A program made the position numbers and the translations under genes. Below the pieces are notes generated by a model. It worked only from the letters and a program-made list of their open reading frames with translations, did no database searches and was not told the origin of the DNA. Shown here piece by piece: positions 1 to 11,417 of a stretch of DNA of 64,000 nucleotides. Position 1 is the first letter of the stretch. Every line of letters begins with the position of its first letter. The DNA comes from Allacma fusca. Taxonomy: Eukaryota; Arthropoda; Collembola; Symphypleona; Sminthuridae. The stretch covers positions 46,845,131-46,909,130 of the forward strand of contig OX359247.1 in assembly GCA_947179485.1 (NCBI GenBank), given 5' to 3'.

Positions 1-16
1 AGAGAGAGAGAGAGAA
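1..16. repeat. (AG)n microsatellite at window edge
   Basis: Perfect AG dinucleotide repeat, cut by the window start. Confidence 0.9.
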
Positions 17-1674
17 AGAAGTGAAAAAAAAGTGAGAGAAAGGAAAAGAGCCATAGAATTCTAGAAATAGAAACATTCTGTGCAAATATATTTTTTGTCA
101 TTGCAGAAATTTCTGCTGGGTGAATAAATCAGGAATTCTTTGCATAACATTTATTCCTTACACAAGTCGTTTCTTATGGTTGTATTCTATTGTCGACGTA
201 TACAAACTGCCTTCACATAAGGTCCCGTGCTATACTGTATCTCTAAGCCCTTCAACTCTCATACAACTCAGTCATGAATTTCCTTGAATTTTGTTGAGGG
301 TGAAGTTCTTTTTGAATTGCTTTGTCTTTGAGTACAAGAGCAAGCAAACGTTATGTGTCTCCATCGGGATACATAATTACATACATCCAACTTCTTACAA
401 ACTTACTTGTACATACATTTGTATGTACAAGTGGCCCCCCCTTGTAAAATATAAATAGATGAGACTTACATTGAAATTACATATAGGAATAACTACGATG
501 AGTGGGACAGAGTATGAACAGAGAGTTGGAGGACTCAAACCACATAAATACTTGATTTGATTTGGTGACGGAATGCATATAAATTTTCTTGAGTCTCCCA
601 CAGGACAAAATTTCCTCCATGTGGAAATAGAATCCACATAATTGCATTGCTTGATAAACATCCCAAGTTCTAAGGGCTTTATGCACACAAGGCCAGACCT
701 CACTACTGTGCAATAACCTAAGCACAAGTCAAACAAATAAAGTTTATATCCCTGCGTGACACAAACATTGAGTGCAATTACGAGGCAAGAAAACAAATGG
801 AATATCGGATTCCAGTAGTGACATATATATTAGTATATTGTTCCATATGCAAAAGACTCTCTACTTCTCAATTCCCTCCTTCTACCCATGTACATAGTAG
901 GTACAGGACGGGATGCTAACCGTATAATTGTTACACATAAACGCTACTTTCTCTTATGTTCCTTGAAGGAGGGAGTGGGTAAACTCGTTAAAAAAAATGA
1001 CATGACAGGAGCTCTTTGTCCGTCATATTGAATGACAACCAGACTTAGACTGTCACCACTATTTCCCTTTGGGAGAGTCAATCAATAAAACTCATTCCTT
1101 TTGTCCTCCACAGTGCATAAAGTTTACTTACTTGGACTTGTTGAGAGTATTACAACAGAGCACAAGACCGGATCACATAATACGGAGAGCCTCACTGGAG
1201 ATGGAAATAGCAGTCAATGATGAGTAGATACAAGTTGGGACCAAAACAGGGAGGGGAAAGTAGAATTTCCCAACCACAAATCTACTTTTAATTGTGTCAC
1301 ATAATCAGCGTTTGGTTCCCAACTCTAGCCATTTCTACCACATTTCCTATACATTTTGCTCACAGAAAAAGAAATGCCCTTCTAAATTGGATTGAAATGC
1401 CTATTACATTTATCCCTGCCTTTAAAATTACATTTCCAGCCCAGCCCTGACTCAATGATTTCACATCGACTGGAGAAATTCCTCAATTAATAATACTCTT
1501 TGAAGGAAAAATCCTCCCAATTTCCTCCTCTGCTTTCTCCTCTGCTTTCTCCTCTGCTCTATACACGCTTGAAGGAAGAAGCTTTTGTGGAACAAAAATG
1601 CATTCAATAGATGAGGGCTGTGTGTAATTTTAATTTGTACGATCAGACGTTCCTTTCACATGCGATTTAACTCA

Positions 1675-1693
1675 AGAGAGAGAGAGAGAGAGA
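1675..1693. repeat. (AG)n microsatellite
   Basis: 19 nt of perfect AG repeat in non-coding sequence. Confidence 0.9.
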
Positions 1694-3821
1694 ATCTCCT
1701 CCGAATGGATGCAATTACTCAATCAATCTGAATACAAATTAAACTCCTGTCTGGATTTCATAATGGGAGAATTATTTTGAGGACTGACATCCTACAAAAT
1801 TCCGGGCTTGTAAAGTTTTAATCATGTCCCTTTTTGACCAGCATTTCAAAAGTTTGACATAAACAAACGATGAGGGAGGGACAATAATGCGATAATTGCC
1901 AGATGGGGAGGGGAATAAAACAAAAATCAGGAGGGAATCATTAATGTATGTCGGACGGTAAAACACTAACATTCAATTATTGGATTTGTGGTTGAAGCCC
2001 GGGACCATAGAGCCGTTACAACAGAGGTCGTTACAGTGAAACCCCAAACTATCAGAGAGCTGTCAAGGATATAATTTTCTATAACAAGGGAAAATCCTTT
2101 AGTAATTATTATACATGTACTTTGGCCCCGACTCAAATTTAATATCTAATAGCATTATCTACGTCTACAATAAATCCTTACTTTTGACCGATGTCTAGTC
2201 CGACAATACACTGCTCCCAGAGAGAAGGCCCTCACCAAGTGAAAGCACTGTACCAGAATCAATATCATGTACCATGGGCAGGTTGGCTCGTTATTTGCAT
2301 AAAAGAGTGTCAACAGAATTTCGAGAGCGTGTTCATAGTAATCCTACATATTTAAATCTATGCATAAGTAGATAATACATACCCTAAAATGAGGATGTAC
2401 ATGTACGCTTGTATGCACATACTGTATGACATGAGTATCAAGAACTGAAATTGGACGTCGAGGGAAGAGATCCTAATAGTTACAAGAGCTACATACATAC
2501 AAGCCCAGGTATATGCAAATGGGGATTGTTCGTATACATCCGAATATCCAACAAATAAGATAATCCTTCATTCCCTTTTTCCCCAACGAAATAGATCACT
2601 GCTTTTAGCTAATGATTCCCTGTCTATAGCTTACCTTCCATTTGGGAGCTTGTACTGGGAGGACCGTATCATGTACCTACTGTGCAGGGTACAGATTACA
2701 CACATATGTACATAGGTGACAAGGGGAAAAGCTAAATTGTGTTAGCATGTCATTGTTGCTCTTCAATCCAGAAATGAGAATTTAGGTGAGAGACAATTTC
2801 ATGACAGGATTCCTATACTTGGTGTTCACATGGAAATGAAAATCACTTTCATTAAAACCCCGTCTAATGATTAATGAATGTGGAAAGTGCATTCCTATGG
2901 GCGTGTGTATGTAAATCCATAGAATTTAAATCTCCAGTCGTGTGGATACTACTCCTTACCGGACCCTGTCAATTCCATACACAAGAGTAGTGGGAACTTG
3001 CGTCTGTATCCCTAATTCTTTAAACTATGCTCCGTATATGTAAATATACTGGAGCTGATCTGAGGAGAAATCAGGAGTTGATGGAAGACATTCAGTGCTG
3101 ATGAGTTCAATTTACAGAAACGCACTTGTACTTATTTAAAATATTTCCTAGTTTTTACCCTCGTAATTTCCAAACATCCCATGCTCGTAGCCATCCCATT
3201 AGTTCCTATATTGGGGCGTTAGTAGTGGGAACATTTGTTGAGACCGTGCTTTGGAGCACAGTGTAATGTTTTTACTACCGTTCGCTAAATCTCCGCCTGC
3301 TCATTCAGACGGAGTAACTCTGGAAGATGGTACTGTTTCTGAAGCCCCTACTAAGGGAGTCAGACTGTAGTGAAAGTCCTTAGTTTAATTACCAAGTTTA
3401 AATTTAAATTGGGACATGAGGAGCGGCTGTATCTGTGGAACGCCAGTTAAGGAAGACAGGATTCCTGTGTGTGTGTGGGAAAGCTTCTCCAACAAATTTA
3501 AGCAAATGTGCTTGCTTACGGCGGCCGAGAGTATTAGTATAGAAAGGGGAAAGGGAAAAAATGATAATAAAATAAAGTCATTTGGAAGCGGAAAAGATGG
3601 TCGTTTTCCGTCTCAACAAGATCCTATCGCTTGTCATAAAAAGAGAATTCAGGTCGAGTTCCTATATCTTGGAAAATTTAGGATAAAATATACAAAAAAA
3701 CATTCCCTAAAATGAAAGGAATCCAAACTGCTTTCTCCATAGGAGAAAGCAGGACTCCCTTCAAGTCTTCCACTTTTCAAGGAATATTTTGATACTTGAT
3801 GTATCTTATCGTACGTATTAA

Positions 3822-3850
3822 TACACACACACACACTCTCTCTCTCTCTC
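3822..3850. repeat. Compound (AC)n(TC)n microsatellite
   Basis: An AC tract runs directly into a TC tract. Confidence 0.9.
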
Positions 3851-6120
3851 ACATAAACGAACCAAGTGTATATATCCAGTCTAATACACTTTGAAACTAA
3901 ACAAGCATGATGTACATAGAAGTTGAATCCCGGCCGGTCCTAGTGCATTCAAATATGTAACGAAGGGAAGAAAATGCAAACGAAAGGAACGCATTGGACT
4001 TCCTTATCAGGAAAAACTCACGTATGTACATGTGTATCTACAGAAAGATTGAAACATTTGGCACGCCATGTACAAAAAAACTAGTCTCTCGCTCTCTCGG
4101 TACTGTTAACACGGAGAAGGAAAAACAGAGTGTGGGACGTGTCGAGACTTTCTCGATATCGGTTTATTTATATATCTATTCTCTTCCCTTGCTGTTTTTT
4201 TTACTTGGCCGTAGTACTACTACAGGGCAGTGGTTGGGAGAAAAGTTTTCCTTTCATATAAATGGAGATGTAAGTACATTGCTGTAGGGATGAAAGTATT
4301 TTCGCATGTTAGTCTTGAATATTTTTTTTATCCTGGAAGGGTTCTCCTTATAACTTTTACAATACATGAGTTCATACGTCCCTGTGTATGTATGTGTACA
4401 TATCTGGTGTATTTAGAGTTGGAAGAGAAAACAATAACAGAATTTTATTCAAGGACTTATGGGTTTTTGCATGAGGGAGATATTTTTATGCATTTACAGT
4501 GCACTGCTCTTCATGACTATAATAAACTTAATTTTATTTATACAATTGCATATGTACATGATAGGGAGAAGTCTGGCTATAATAGTAAGTAAAATCCCCG
4601 AGCATAACGTTCTGAAACCATGCAAGGCAACACATTTAATTGATGATTGCATGCGAGAAATTGATTTTTTTTCTCACTATTAAAGGTTTTTTTATGATTA
4701 GCAATTCTTACATTACTATTGCCTTAATTATTAAATTGTTTTTTTCCATGTGGTTAGACAAAAATGAGAAAACATACTTTCACACGGAGATTTCTGAGAA
4801 GATCCATACAAATACATATATCCTCGGTTTTCTTAAACTGCTCTGGATAGAGACTTGGCTGAGCCTTTAATTATTGAAAAAATTGCTGAGGGAATTTAAG
4901 CTTAAAATGTCAAAAGAGATTCAGTATCCTTACAGGACTCTGCATCTTTCCGTATTAAAAAAAGAAGTCATTAGAAGTTCTCAATTAAATTAATGTAGAT
5001 TCTCAAGATTTATCTCGGCTTTTAAATGACTACTAAAATAAATTATTGTTGTAGAGTGAGAAAGAATTATTTAATTATTGAAGACTGGAGAATTCAAGTG
5101 AAATTATTATCAGTGCAAAAGAATTCCCTCCTTCCTGTTTTTTTTTGGTGAAGCGCTTGATTTCCTGGTCATTGTCAATAATGCAGAGTACATTAAATAT
5201 GGTGATTAAAAAGTACATTGTTAATAAGCCTAATGATCTAGGAGTTACAGGATGTTCTCACTGCCCCCTGAAGAATTAATGCCGTCGGTGCATACATATG
5301 TACATACGTACTTTGACGGGAGAATGTTATGAAAGAGTTGAGGAAGACAAAGGATTAAATATTGAGTACAATGAAAAGGTACGCCTCGGAATAAAGTCAA
5401 GAAAGTGAATGATTGAGATGGTAAATTATTCAAAATTTCTCACTCATTTTCATACCACATCTTTTAGAGTCTTCAAAGATTTAAGCAAATATTGGATTAA
5501 AATATAAATGCCACTCGTGCATAATCTTCCAGGCTCCACTGTCTTTGTAAAATCAATTTTGTGGGTAACTATTTGAGCACAAGCCGAAATATGATACTTG
5601 AGTGAAAAATATTTTACCTACACACATTTTTGATCCCTTATCATTTTCATTGGAGAAATCGATTTTCTGGAACTAAATTGTTGTTCAAGCGACCAATTTG
5701 GGAAATTAGAATTGAGGGGAATTCGGGAGAGAAGCATTGGAGGGATGTTCCTTTTGTCATATGTACGTTATATGTGTATCTACTTACACACATATGTATC
5801 TGCTTGTAACCTCACTCCAATGGCAAAGCTCCGTTCATTACTCATCTGACAGCTATAATGTTCCTGGCAGGTTGGGCACAATGCTAGTAGCTCTTCATCT
5901 ATACAGTAGGTACATCTCGAATGATGTGAGTCTTTTCACGCACTTTCACAAATGTATCGAAGTTTGGTCGGAAGTCGACAGGGACGAGATATATAGATGA
6001 TTTGACAGCAAGCTCTCCATGACGTAAAACTTTCCCACTGATAAAAAGCAGCACGTGAATTTATCAAAAGATTAGAGAGTCGGGAAGCTTTCGTGGAAGA
6101 TCGAGGTTGTTTAAGGCATT

Positions 6121-6145
6121 CCTCTCTCTCTCTCTCTCTCTCTCT
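6121..6145. repeat. (CT)n microsatellite
   Basis: About 12 CT units. Confidence 0.9.
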
Positions 6146-7320
6146 ATCTCCACATTTCCCAAAGAAACTTCCATTCTCTCTTCAAATATTCCCCATGTTG
6201 TTGTATGTTCATTCCAATTTCTAAGAACGGGTCCCATTAGTTGAATTTACATAACACAAGGATTTCACAAGGTGCTATTTTCCCTCAAGCCCATTTGAAA
6301 AGCATGAGAGGGAATGTCTGTACCGTGACACCTTTTGACCTCTCCGTTCCTCTGTAACCAAAGTTATGCTGTTCCGAAGATTTACCTGGGAAAATTGGAA
6401 ACATCTCATTTCCATAAATTGAGATCGGGATTTGGTAAATAAATATGATTTAACTGTGTACACTGTAGTAGGACCTGGATACATTCATACATAGATAATT
6501 ACATATATATATAGGAATTGGAAGTAGTAAAAAGAGCAACACGACATTTCCACCTGCCAGTCGGACTTTTGAAAATGGGTCAGGCACGCGAGGAAAAAAT
6601 TAGATGAAGTTAATACACATGAGTAATATTTCTCCAGCATGGAACAATACTGTAAAAGGGTAGCTTGTGAAGGTACAGGGACCATATACTTGGGCTCACT
6701 GGATCTTTTTATATCAGGGTGTGTATACATATGTACGTGTGGCTGGGAAAGTGTGTTTGGAATCATATGGAAAAATAGTTTTCATTTTGATATGTTGTAA
6801 TCTCTTTCCCTGGCACCGCTCACGGCAAGTCAGTACCAATATTTCCTGTTGAGCTCATATGGCATGAATCCCATCTTTCCTTACAGAGTGTAAGTTTCCC
6901 CCTTCCACTTTCTTGTTTTCAAACCGCTCCCCCATCTCCTCAGCAATTTTTGAGGAGATAGCTTCCTTAGTCGAGAGACAAGTGAGTGTCTTTGGGAGTC
7001 TGGGTGCATGGTGGATAACTATGACTATTATGTATACAAGGTTCCTTTTATATTCTGAGGCATTACCCGGGTTATTTTTATAGGGACGTTTTTACATTCC
7101 AAGTCTATTCAGGATGCTCGAGTGAAAAATTGGGAGGAAATATGTGGAAGCTGTGGAGGGCGAGAGCCTGAGGGTCATAAATTCGTAAATGAATTCGTCC
7201 TTCAATAATTGAATACGTATGAGGAAATCTCTGATTCATTTGCCTTTACGGACTTTACTCAGGAGAATTCTGTATCTCATTCGGTAGACATTCCCTGGCC
7301 TTCCGATACTCTTTCCCTCC

Positions 7321-7377
7321 CTCTCTCCCTCTCTCTTTCTCTCTCTCTCTCTCTCTTTTTCTCTCTCTCTCTCTCTC
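7321..7377. repeat. Interrupted (CT)n microsatellite
   Basis: 57 nt of CT repeat broken by CC and TTT interruptions, about 1.1 kb upstream of the FAAH start. Confidence 0.9.
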
Positions 7378-8511
7378 ACTCCAGTAAAAGCTTTTTTTAC
7401 CTCCCTTTTATGCCTTTCTAGTTACTCCTTTTTCCCTATATAGCCCGTCGTGTCCGTGGCTAACCATTGTGTGCCAGGCAGGGTAGCTTCGTTAGCTCGT
7501 TTCCCGAAACAGGATCCCAATACATATGCCCTCCCCTTTGTATACATGGGATAAGACTCCGTAAGTATATAATACATAAATGAAACCGATGAGGTCGGAA
7601 TTTCAAGTCATCTCCTTAATTTTTCATAGATGTTTTCGAGTCTTGGACACATGTATCTCTCTATTTTCTATCTTTTTTCCCAAGCATAAGCTTATATCTA
7701 GAAACAAACGTGAAGATTGAAGTTTCATACATTACAGTGTCCTGTATAATACATGATTATTACCAAAAAGGAAGCTTGTGTCCAAATATAAATAAGTACA
7801 CTCACACGCACACACACCGCGTCCTCCATTCCGAAGATAATCCCGATTTGTATTGACTTCACGTTCTCCTCACGAATCACGTGATAACTTATTTTTTTAT
7901 CCACTTAAAAATTTAGCAATAAGTACTTGTCCATCCAGGGATAAACATCCCATACATATATAATAATTATTATTGTACGAAACCCTATCCCTCCGTTCTA
8001 CCCTCTAGGAGATCATCCCAGTGAGAAAAGTAAACCGTGACGGATTTAATGACAGTAGGGCTGAAGAAAGTAAATGACAAATAGAGAATCATTGAACCAA
8101 CTATAGTGTACTGCTTTTTTTCCCTTCAATACTAGAATGTAGATATGTAATTCTGCATGGAAAGCTTCAAGAGTATCTGCTTGGCTTGGGGTTTCGTTTT
8201 TGCGTAGCATAGCCATATGGACAAACCCTGCCTCGGGAAGATCATGTAAGTTGAGTAAATAACTTTTTATAGTCCACGCGGTCGTCATAATCAAGTAGTT
8301 AATTCTGCCCCTGGTCAAGGACAAACAGAACATCACCAAGATTATGAGTAATGAATTGGTTGTTATCCAAATGGCTTACAAGATGGTCTGTGGACAGAGC
8401 ATTATAGCACCCATAAAGCGGAAACTTTCATTCATTTTTAATTTCTAGTAAAATTTTTAATCTGTCATCAAAAAAACTTCCGTCTGTCCAGAGGATTCCA
8501 ACAATAACGAC

Positions 8512-8631
8512 ATGTGCTCTGACCCTTCCAATACTGGAGCACATGCCAGGCTTGTCACAGCAGCTCTGTGTGGGGGGATCCTCGCATTTGGTATTTCCTA
8601 CTATTTGAAGGAAAAAATCCAAGAAATTCAA
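8512..8631 (+). CDS. FAAH: FAAH exon 1: N-terminal membrane segment
   Basis: This exon encodes 40 aa, starting MCSDPSNTGAHARLVTAALC and ending KEKIQEIQ. The stretch LVTAALCGGILAFGISYYL is a plausible single transmembrane helix followed by charged residues, as at the FAAH N-terminus. It ends in phase 0 at CAA|GTAAGT, a near-perfect donor. An additional non-coding 5' exon cannot be excluded. Confidence 0.85.
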
Positions 8632-11226
8632 GTAAGTTCCAACCTATTACTAAGGATTTGCTCACAGGAGTTGAAAATATTTTGGAATTATTTTTTTGAA
8701 TTGTTATTATTTTTACCTGGAAGGAGCGTGCTCGTTTAAATGCTCTAAGAACCAGAAGACAATCAGAAAGGGTAAAGGATTTGGAGGACTTGAGCCGGAA
8801 ATTCTTACTGAATCCTCAACGGGAAGGAATCCTCTCCCTACCTTTTGAGTCATTGGTGGAGAAACTCCAGAGAAGGGAACTTTCTGCTCGGGAAGTATTA
8901 GAAGCATTTGTAGCCAAAGCCATTACTGTCACTAGGGACTTTAATTGTGTGACTGAATTCATTCCGAAATGCTTCGTAAGATTTACTTAATTTCTAATTT
9001 ATATTATTAAATACTACGAATTGGACTTATAATATTAGGGTATCGGGATCCAGGAATTATTTCCGGGATTAGAAAATTAAGCGGTATCATTTATCAAAGG
9101 GGTTTCGTAATTTGTATGGGTAATTATATAGAACTGGGCGGAGGAGTTGGATGCTCTGCCTGTGGTGAAAGGCCCACTCCATGGAGTACCTTTCTGTGTG
9201 AAGGAAGATCATGATGTGGAAGGGATGGATACGACTTTGGGCTACTCCGTCCACCTGTACAAGCCCAAACAGGAGAGTGCTGTTATCGTGAGGATTTTAA
9301 AGGATGCTGGGGGGATTCCTTTCTGCAAAACAAACCTCCCTCAGACCGTGTATTCAAATTCAAGTATGAATCCAATTTATGGAACTACATTGAATCACCT
9401 GAATAGAGCCTTGAGTCCGGGCGGATCCAGTGCTGGGACAGGATGCTTGGTGGGGGCAGGTGGGGCTCTTTTCGGGACTGGATCAGACTTTGGTGGTTCG
9501 TTAAGAACTCCTTCACATTTTAGCGGGATCTCCACTCTCCGATCGACTGTAGGGAGATTGAGTGGCAAGGGACTCATTCAATGTATGGAGGGGAATGCGG
9601 GATGTGAGCTGCAACAAGTCTATTGAAATCGATATCCTTCACGAGAATTTGTGGGCTCTTGAGGAATAATTATCCCTTTCTTTGCTCCACGCAGACACCG
9701 GCGTCACTGGGATAATGGCTTGCACTGCCAGGACTTTGGCAGCTGTTTACAAAATTGCTGTTGATGACTCCGTCCAAAATCAATATGATCCTTTGACTGT
9801 TCCAATTCCCTGGAATCGTCAGGTATTTGTTAATGAGCCGAGAATAAGAGGCTCTAGTGTTTCATGATATATATATACTTACAGTATTTAGCTATCGGAT
9901 CTTAAGTATACTAATGACTAACACCAACATAAAAATAATTCATCTCGTAATTAAGTTACACCTAATTTCGTCCATGTATTTAATTAGGAAGATTTCCGAT
10001 GTGACACATAGTGAAGAATTTCCTCTTAAACCTTATGACACTTTTGTTTCAGACTTTCGAATCTACAGTTCCCTGTCGAATCGGATACTACACATCTCTT
10101 CCAGTGCATCCCACAGTAGGTGATACTGAAGAAGTTATTTTGAAGGTTAAAGCTACCTTAGAATCTCTTGGTCACACTGTAGTGCCCTTTGAATTACCGG
10201 ATCCGTATCGTATCGAAGAAGTTTACGTGGCCCTAGCTACTGCGGATGGTGGGAATAGCAACTATAGGAAACTTCAGTATGATCAAGTTTCTATCCCAGC
10301 CGAGAAGTTTATGAAAGGTCGATCGATTTTGTCATATGTAGCTCTCAAAGTAAGATCCATGTTTAAGAGACCCAACCGGCGAGATTTTCCTGGTGACCCA
10401 GCAAGTCAACGCTCGGAAGTGCTTTGGGCCTATCTTCAAGAACAAAGGGAGCTTAAGTACGAGGTTTTAGACCGCATGAAACAACTCAAGTTGGATTTAA
10501 TTTTAACGCCCGTCTTCCCCTTCCCCGCATGTAAAGTCCAGGATGTGGATATTTTCGTTGGTGAGGGAAATTTAATTTATGGGAACTAAATATATAACTA
10601 AACCTTTTTTTATAGCATCAATCTTGAGAGACTTGGGAGAGTGTGCATGAGTACAAATAATTATTTGAGATGTAAAACAATAAGTCTCTTTAAAATCAAT
10701 AAAGGTGCTATATGTTACACGTGTCCTTGGAACCTCTTGGACTTTCCGGCTGGAGTTGTTCCATTTGGGACGGAGTCATGCACGAAGATTGACTCTTACA
10801 ATGATGAGGGAGATTACTACTTGAAACTGGCTAAAGAGGTAGTTACTATTAAGAAACCCAGCCCTGTAATTTTGATTTTATATAATTACATCCGTTTTTT
10901 AAGTAGTTCCTCAATTTTTGAAAATGTGGGAGTCAGTTTCCGCTTTCATAAATCTTTTGCAAAGGAATTCCTCAATTACTTCAATTTTTAATTACGTCCC
11001 TATCCCGATTATTTCTTAATAGTCAAAAAATATATAATAATTACCAGCGTTAATAATCAACATTTTTCATGTTTCTTTTCAATTTCAGGGGGCAAAACTA
11101 GGAAAAGGGATGCCAATCGGGGTTCAAATCGTTGGGAAACCCTTCAAAGAGGAAATGGTACTGAGAATATTGAGCCAACTTGAAGAATATAAAATGCAAA
11201 ATTCATCTGCTCTACCCTTGTATTAA
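8512..11226 (+). CDS. FAAH: Fatty-acid amide hydrolase, FAAH-1-like (whole gene, 7 exons)
   Basis: Seven exons (8512-8631, 8724-8975, 9132-9603, 9695-9822, 10053-10560, 10705-10838, 11089-11226) join in frame into a 583-aa protein, close to the roughly 580 aa of mammalian FAAH. A hydrophobic segment at about residues 14-33 looks like the N-terminal membrane anchor. The amidase-signature core is present: catalytic Lys148 in HGVPFCVKED, Ser223 in SPGGSSAGTG and nucleophile Ser247 in DFGGSLRTP. These correspond to K142, S217 and S241 of mammalian FAAH with a constant offset of 6. The late motif NLLDFPAGVVPFG and the terminal GMPIGVQIVGKPF also fit the family. FAAH enzymes hydrolyse fatty-acid amides such as N-acylethanolamines on internal membranes; the substrate here is inferred. 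The ATG at 8512 is the first in-frame Met after a stop at 8458. Introns are only 91-250 nt, and all junctions are GT..AG with matching phase. Confidence 0.95.
8724..8975 (+). CDS. FAAH: FAAH exon 2: helical region before the amidase core
   Basis: The acceptor ...CTGGAAG|GAG follows a T-rich tract. The 84 codons read ERARLNALRTRRQSERVKDL onward to NCVTEFIPKCF, and the exon ends in phase 0 at TTC|GTAAGA. The basic N-terminal part followed by the LPFESLVEKLQRRELSAREV helix and NCVT matches the organisation of FAAH-1 upstream of the catalytic Lys. Confidence 0.92.
9132..9603 (+). CDS. FAAH: FAAH exon 3: amidase signature and catalytic triad
   Basis: The exon starts at ATATAG|AAC (phase 0) and reads NWAEELDALPVVKGPLHGVP. 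It carries all three catalytic residues: Lys148, Ser223 and Ser247. The usual GLKPT segment after the nucleophile is diverged to TLRST. I end the exon at GGAT|GTGAGC (phase 1). The frame stays open 23 nt further but then stops, whereas this donor joins to give NAGYTGVTGIMA, which aligns with the family. Confidence 0.94.
9695..9822 (+). CDS. FAAH: FAAH exon 4
   Basis: The acceptor CCACGCAG|AC completes a TAC codon with the preceding exon. The 128-nt exon encodes YTGVTGIMACTARTLAAVYK and continues to VPIPWNRQ. This is the 'GPMARDVESL'-like segment of the family, where the Met/Ala pair is preceded by Gly-Ile. It ends in phase 0 at CAG|GTATTT. Confidence 0.92.
10053..10560 (+). CDS. FAAH: FAAH exon 5: acyl-chain pocket and cap region
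   Basis: The acceptor TTTGTTTCAG|ACT is strong. The 508-nt exon encodes TFESTVPCRIGYYTSLPVHP through DLILTPVFPFPACKVQDVDI to FV. GYYTSLP matches the family's RVGYYETD region, and LILTPVFPFPA matches its VLLTPMLGPA. The donor GTTG|GTGAGG (phase 1) gives a 17-residue spacing from PA to the next exon's GAICY, identical in length to FAAH-1. An alternative donor 30 nt earlier (GCAT|GTAAAG) would also keep frame but shortens this segment. Confidence 0.9.
10705..10838 (+). CDS. FAAH: FAAH exon 6: DFPAGVVP motif
   Basis: The acceptor is ATAAAG|GT, in phase 1+2. The 134-nt exon encodes GAICYTCPWNLLDFPAGVVP then FGTESCTKIDSYNDEGDYYL and KLAKE. NLLDFPAGVVP is diagnostic of FAAH-type amidases. The donor is GAG|GTAGTT, phase 0. 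Confidence 0.93.
11089..11226 (+). CDS. FAAH: FAAH exon 7: C-terminus and stop
   Basis: The acceptor AATTTCAG|GGG opens 45 codons, GAKLGKGMPIGVQIVGKPFK to SSALPLY, followed by TAA at 11224-11226. PIGVQIVGKPFKEEMVLRIL is the conserved C-terminal amidase strand-helix (compare LPVAVQCVALPWQEE in mammals). Confidence 0.94.
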   Translation, partial: GAKLGKGMPIGVQIVGKPFKEEMVLRILSQLEEYKMQNSSALPLY

Positions 11227-11411
11227 TTGAATCTCTACGTTAAATGACTGAATGAGTAAGGACTCTCCGTCAAATGTGATTTCCGCCAGAGGCGGCCTAA
11301 AAACCTTGTATGTCAAGTGCCATCGAATATCCCAATTATTACTAATCTGTGCTGTGTTGCTGTAACGAACTTAACAAATTATGCCCAAACTTTGTGTCAA
11401 CATTTTAAGGA

Positions 11412-11417
11412 AATAAA
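11412..11417 (+). promoter_or_regulatory. Candidate poly(A) signal of FAAH
   Basis: AATAAA lies about 190 nt after the FAAH stop, giving a plausible short 3' UTR. The motif is common in AT-rich DNA, so this is an inference from position only. Confidence 0.45.

Larger units (their letters stand above)
1..8511. other. Upstream stretch without recognisable gene
   Basis: Open frames here are at most 133 codons, overlap one another and show no family motif. The stretch holds microsatellites (1-16, 1675-1693, 3822-3850, 6121-6145, 7321-7377) and dispersed TACATATGTA words. It must contain the FAAH promoter near its right end, but I can point to no specific element. Confidence 0.6.

Noticed and set aside
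9604-9626. Continuation of FAAH exon 3 to the stop at 9626
   Set aside because: A strong GTGAGC donor at 9604 and a matching acceptor at 9695 give the conserved family segment; the extra residues are intronic.
10561-10589. Continuation of FAAH exon 5 to the TAA near 10589 (truncated FAAH)
   Set aside because: Splicing at GTTG|GTGAGG gives exact family spacing to the DFPAGVVP exon, so a truncated protein is not needed.
11120-11131. Second B-box-like word (GGTTCAAATCG)
   Set aside because: It lies inside FAAH exon 7 as part of the conserved GVQIVG coding segment.
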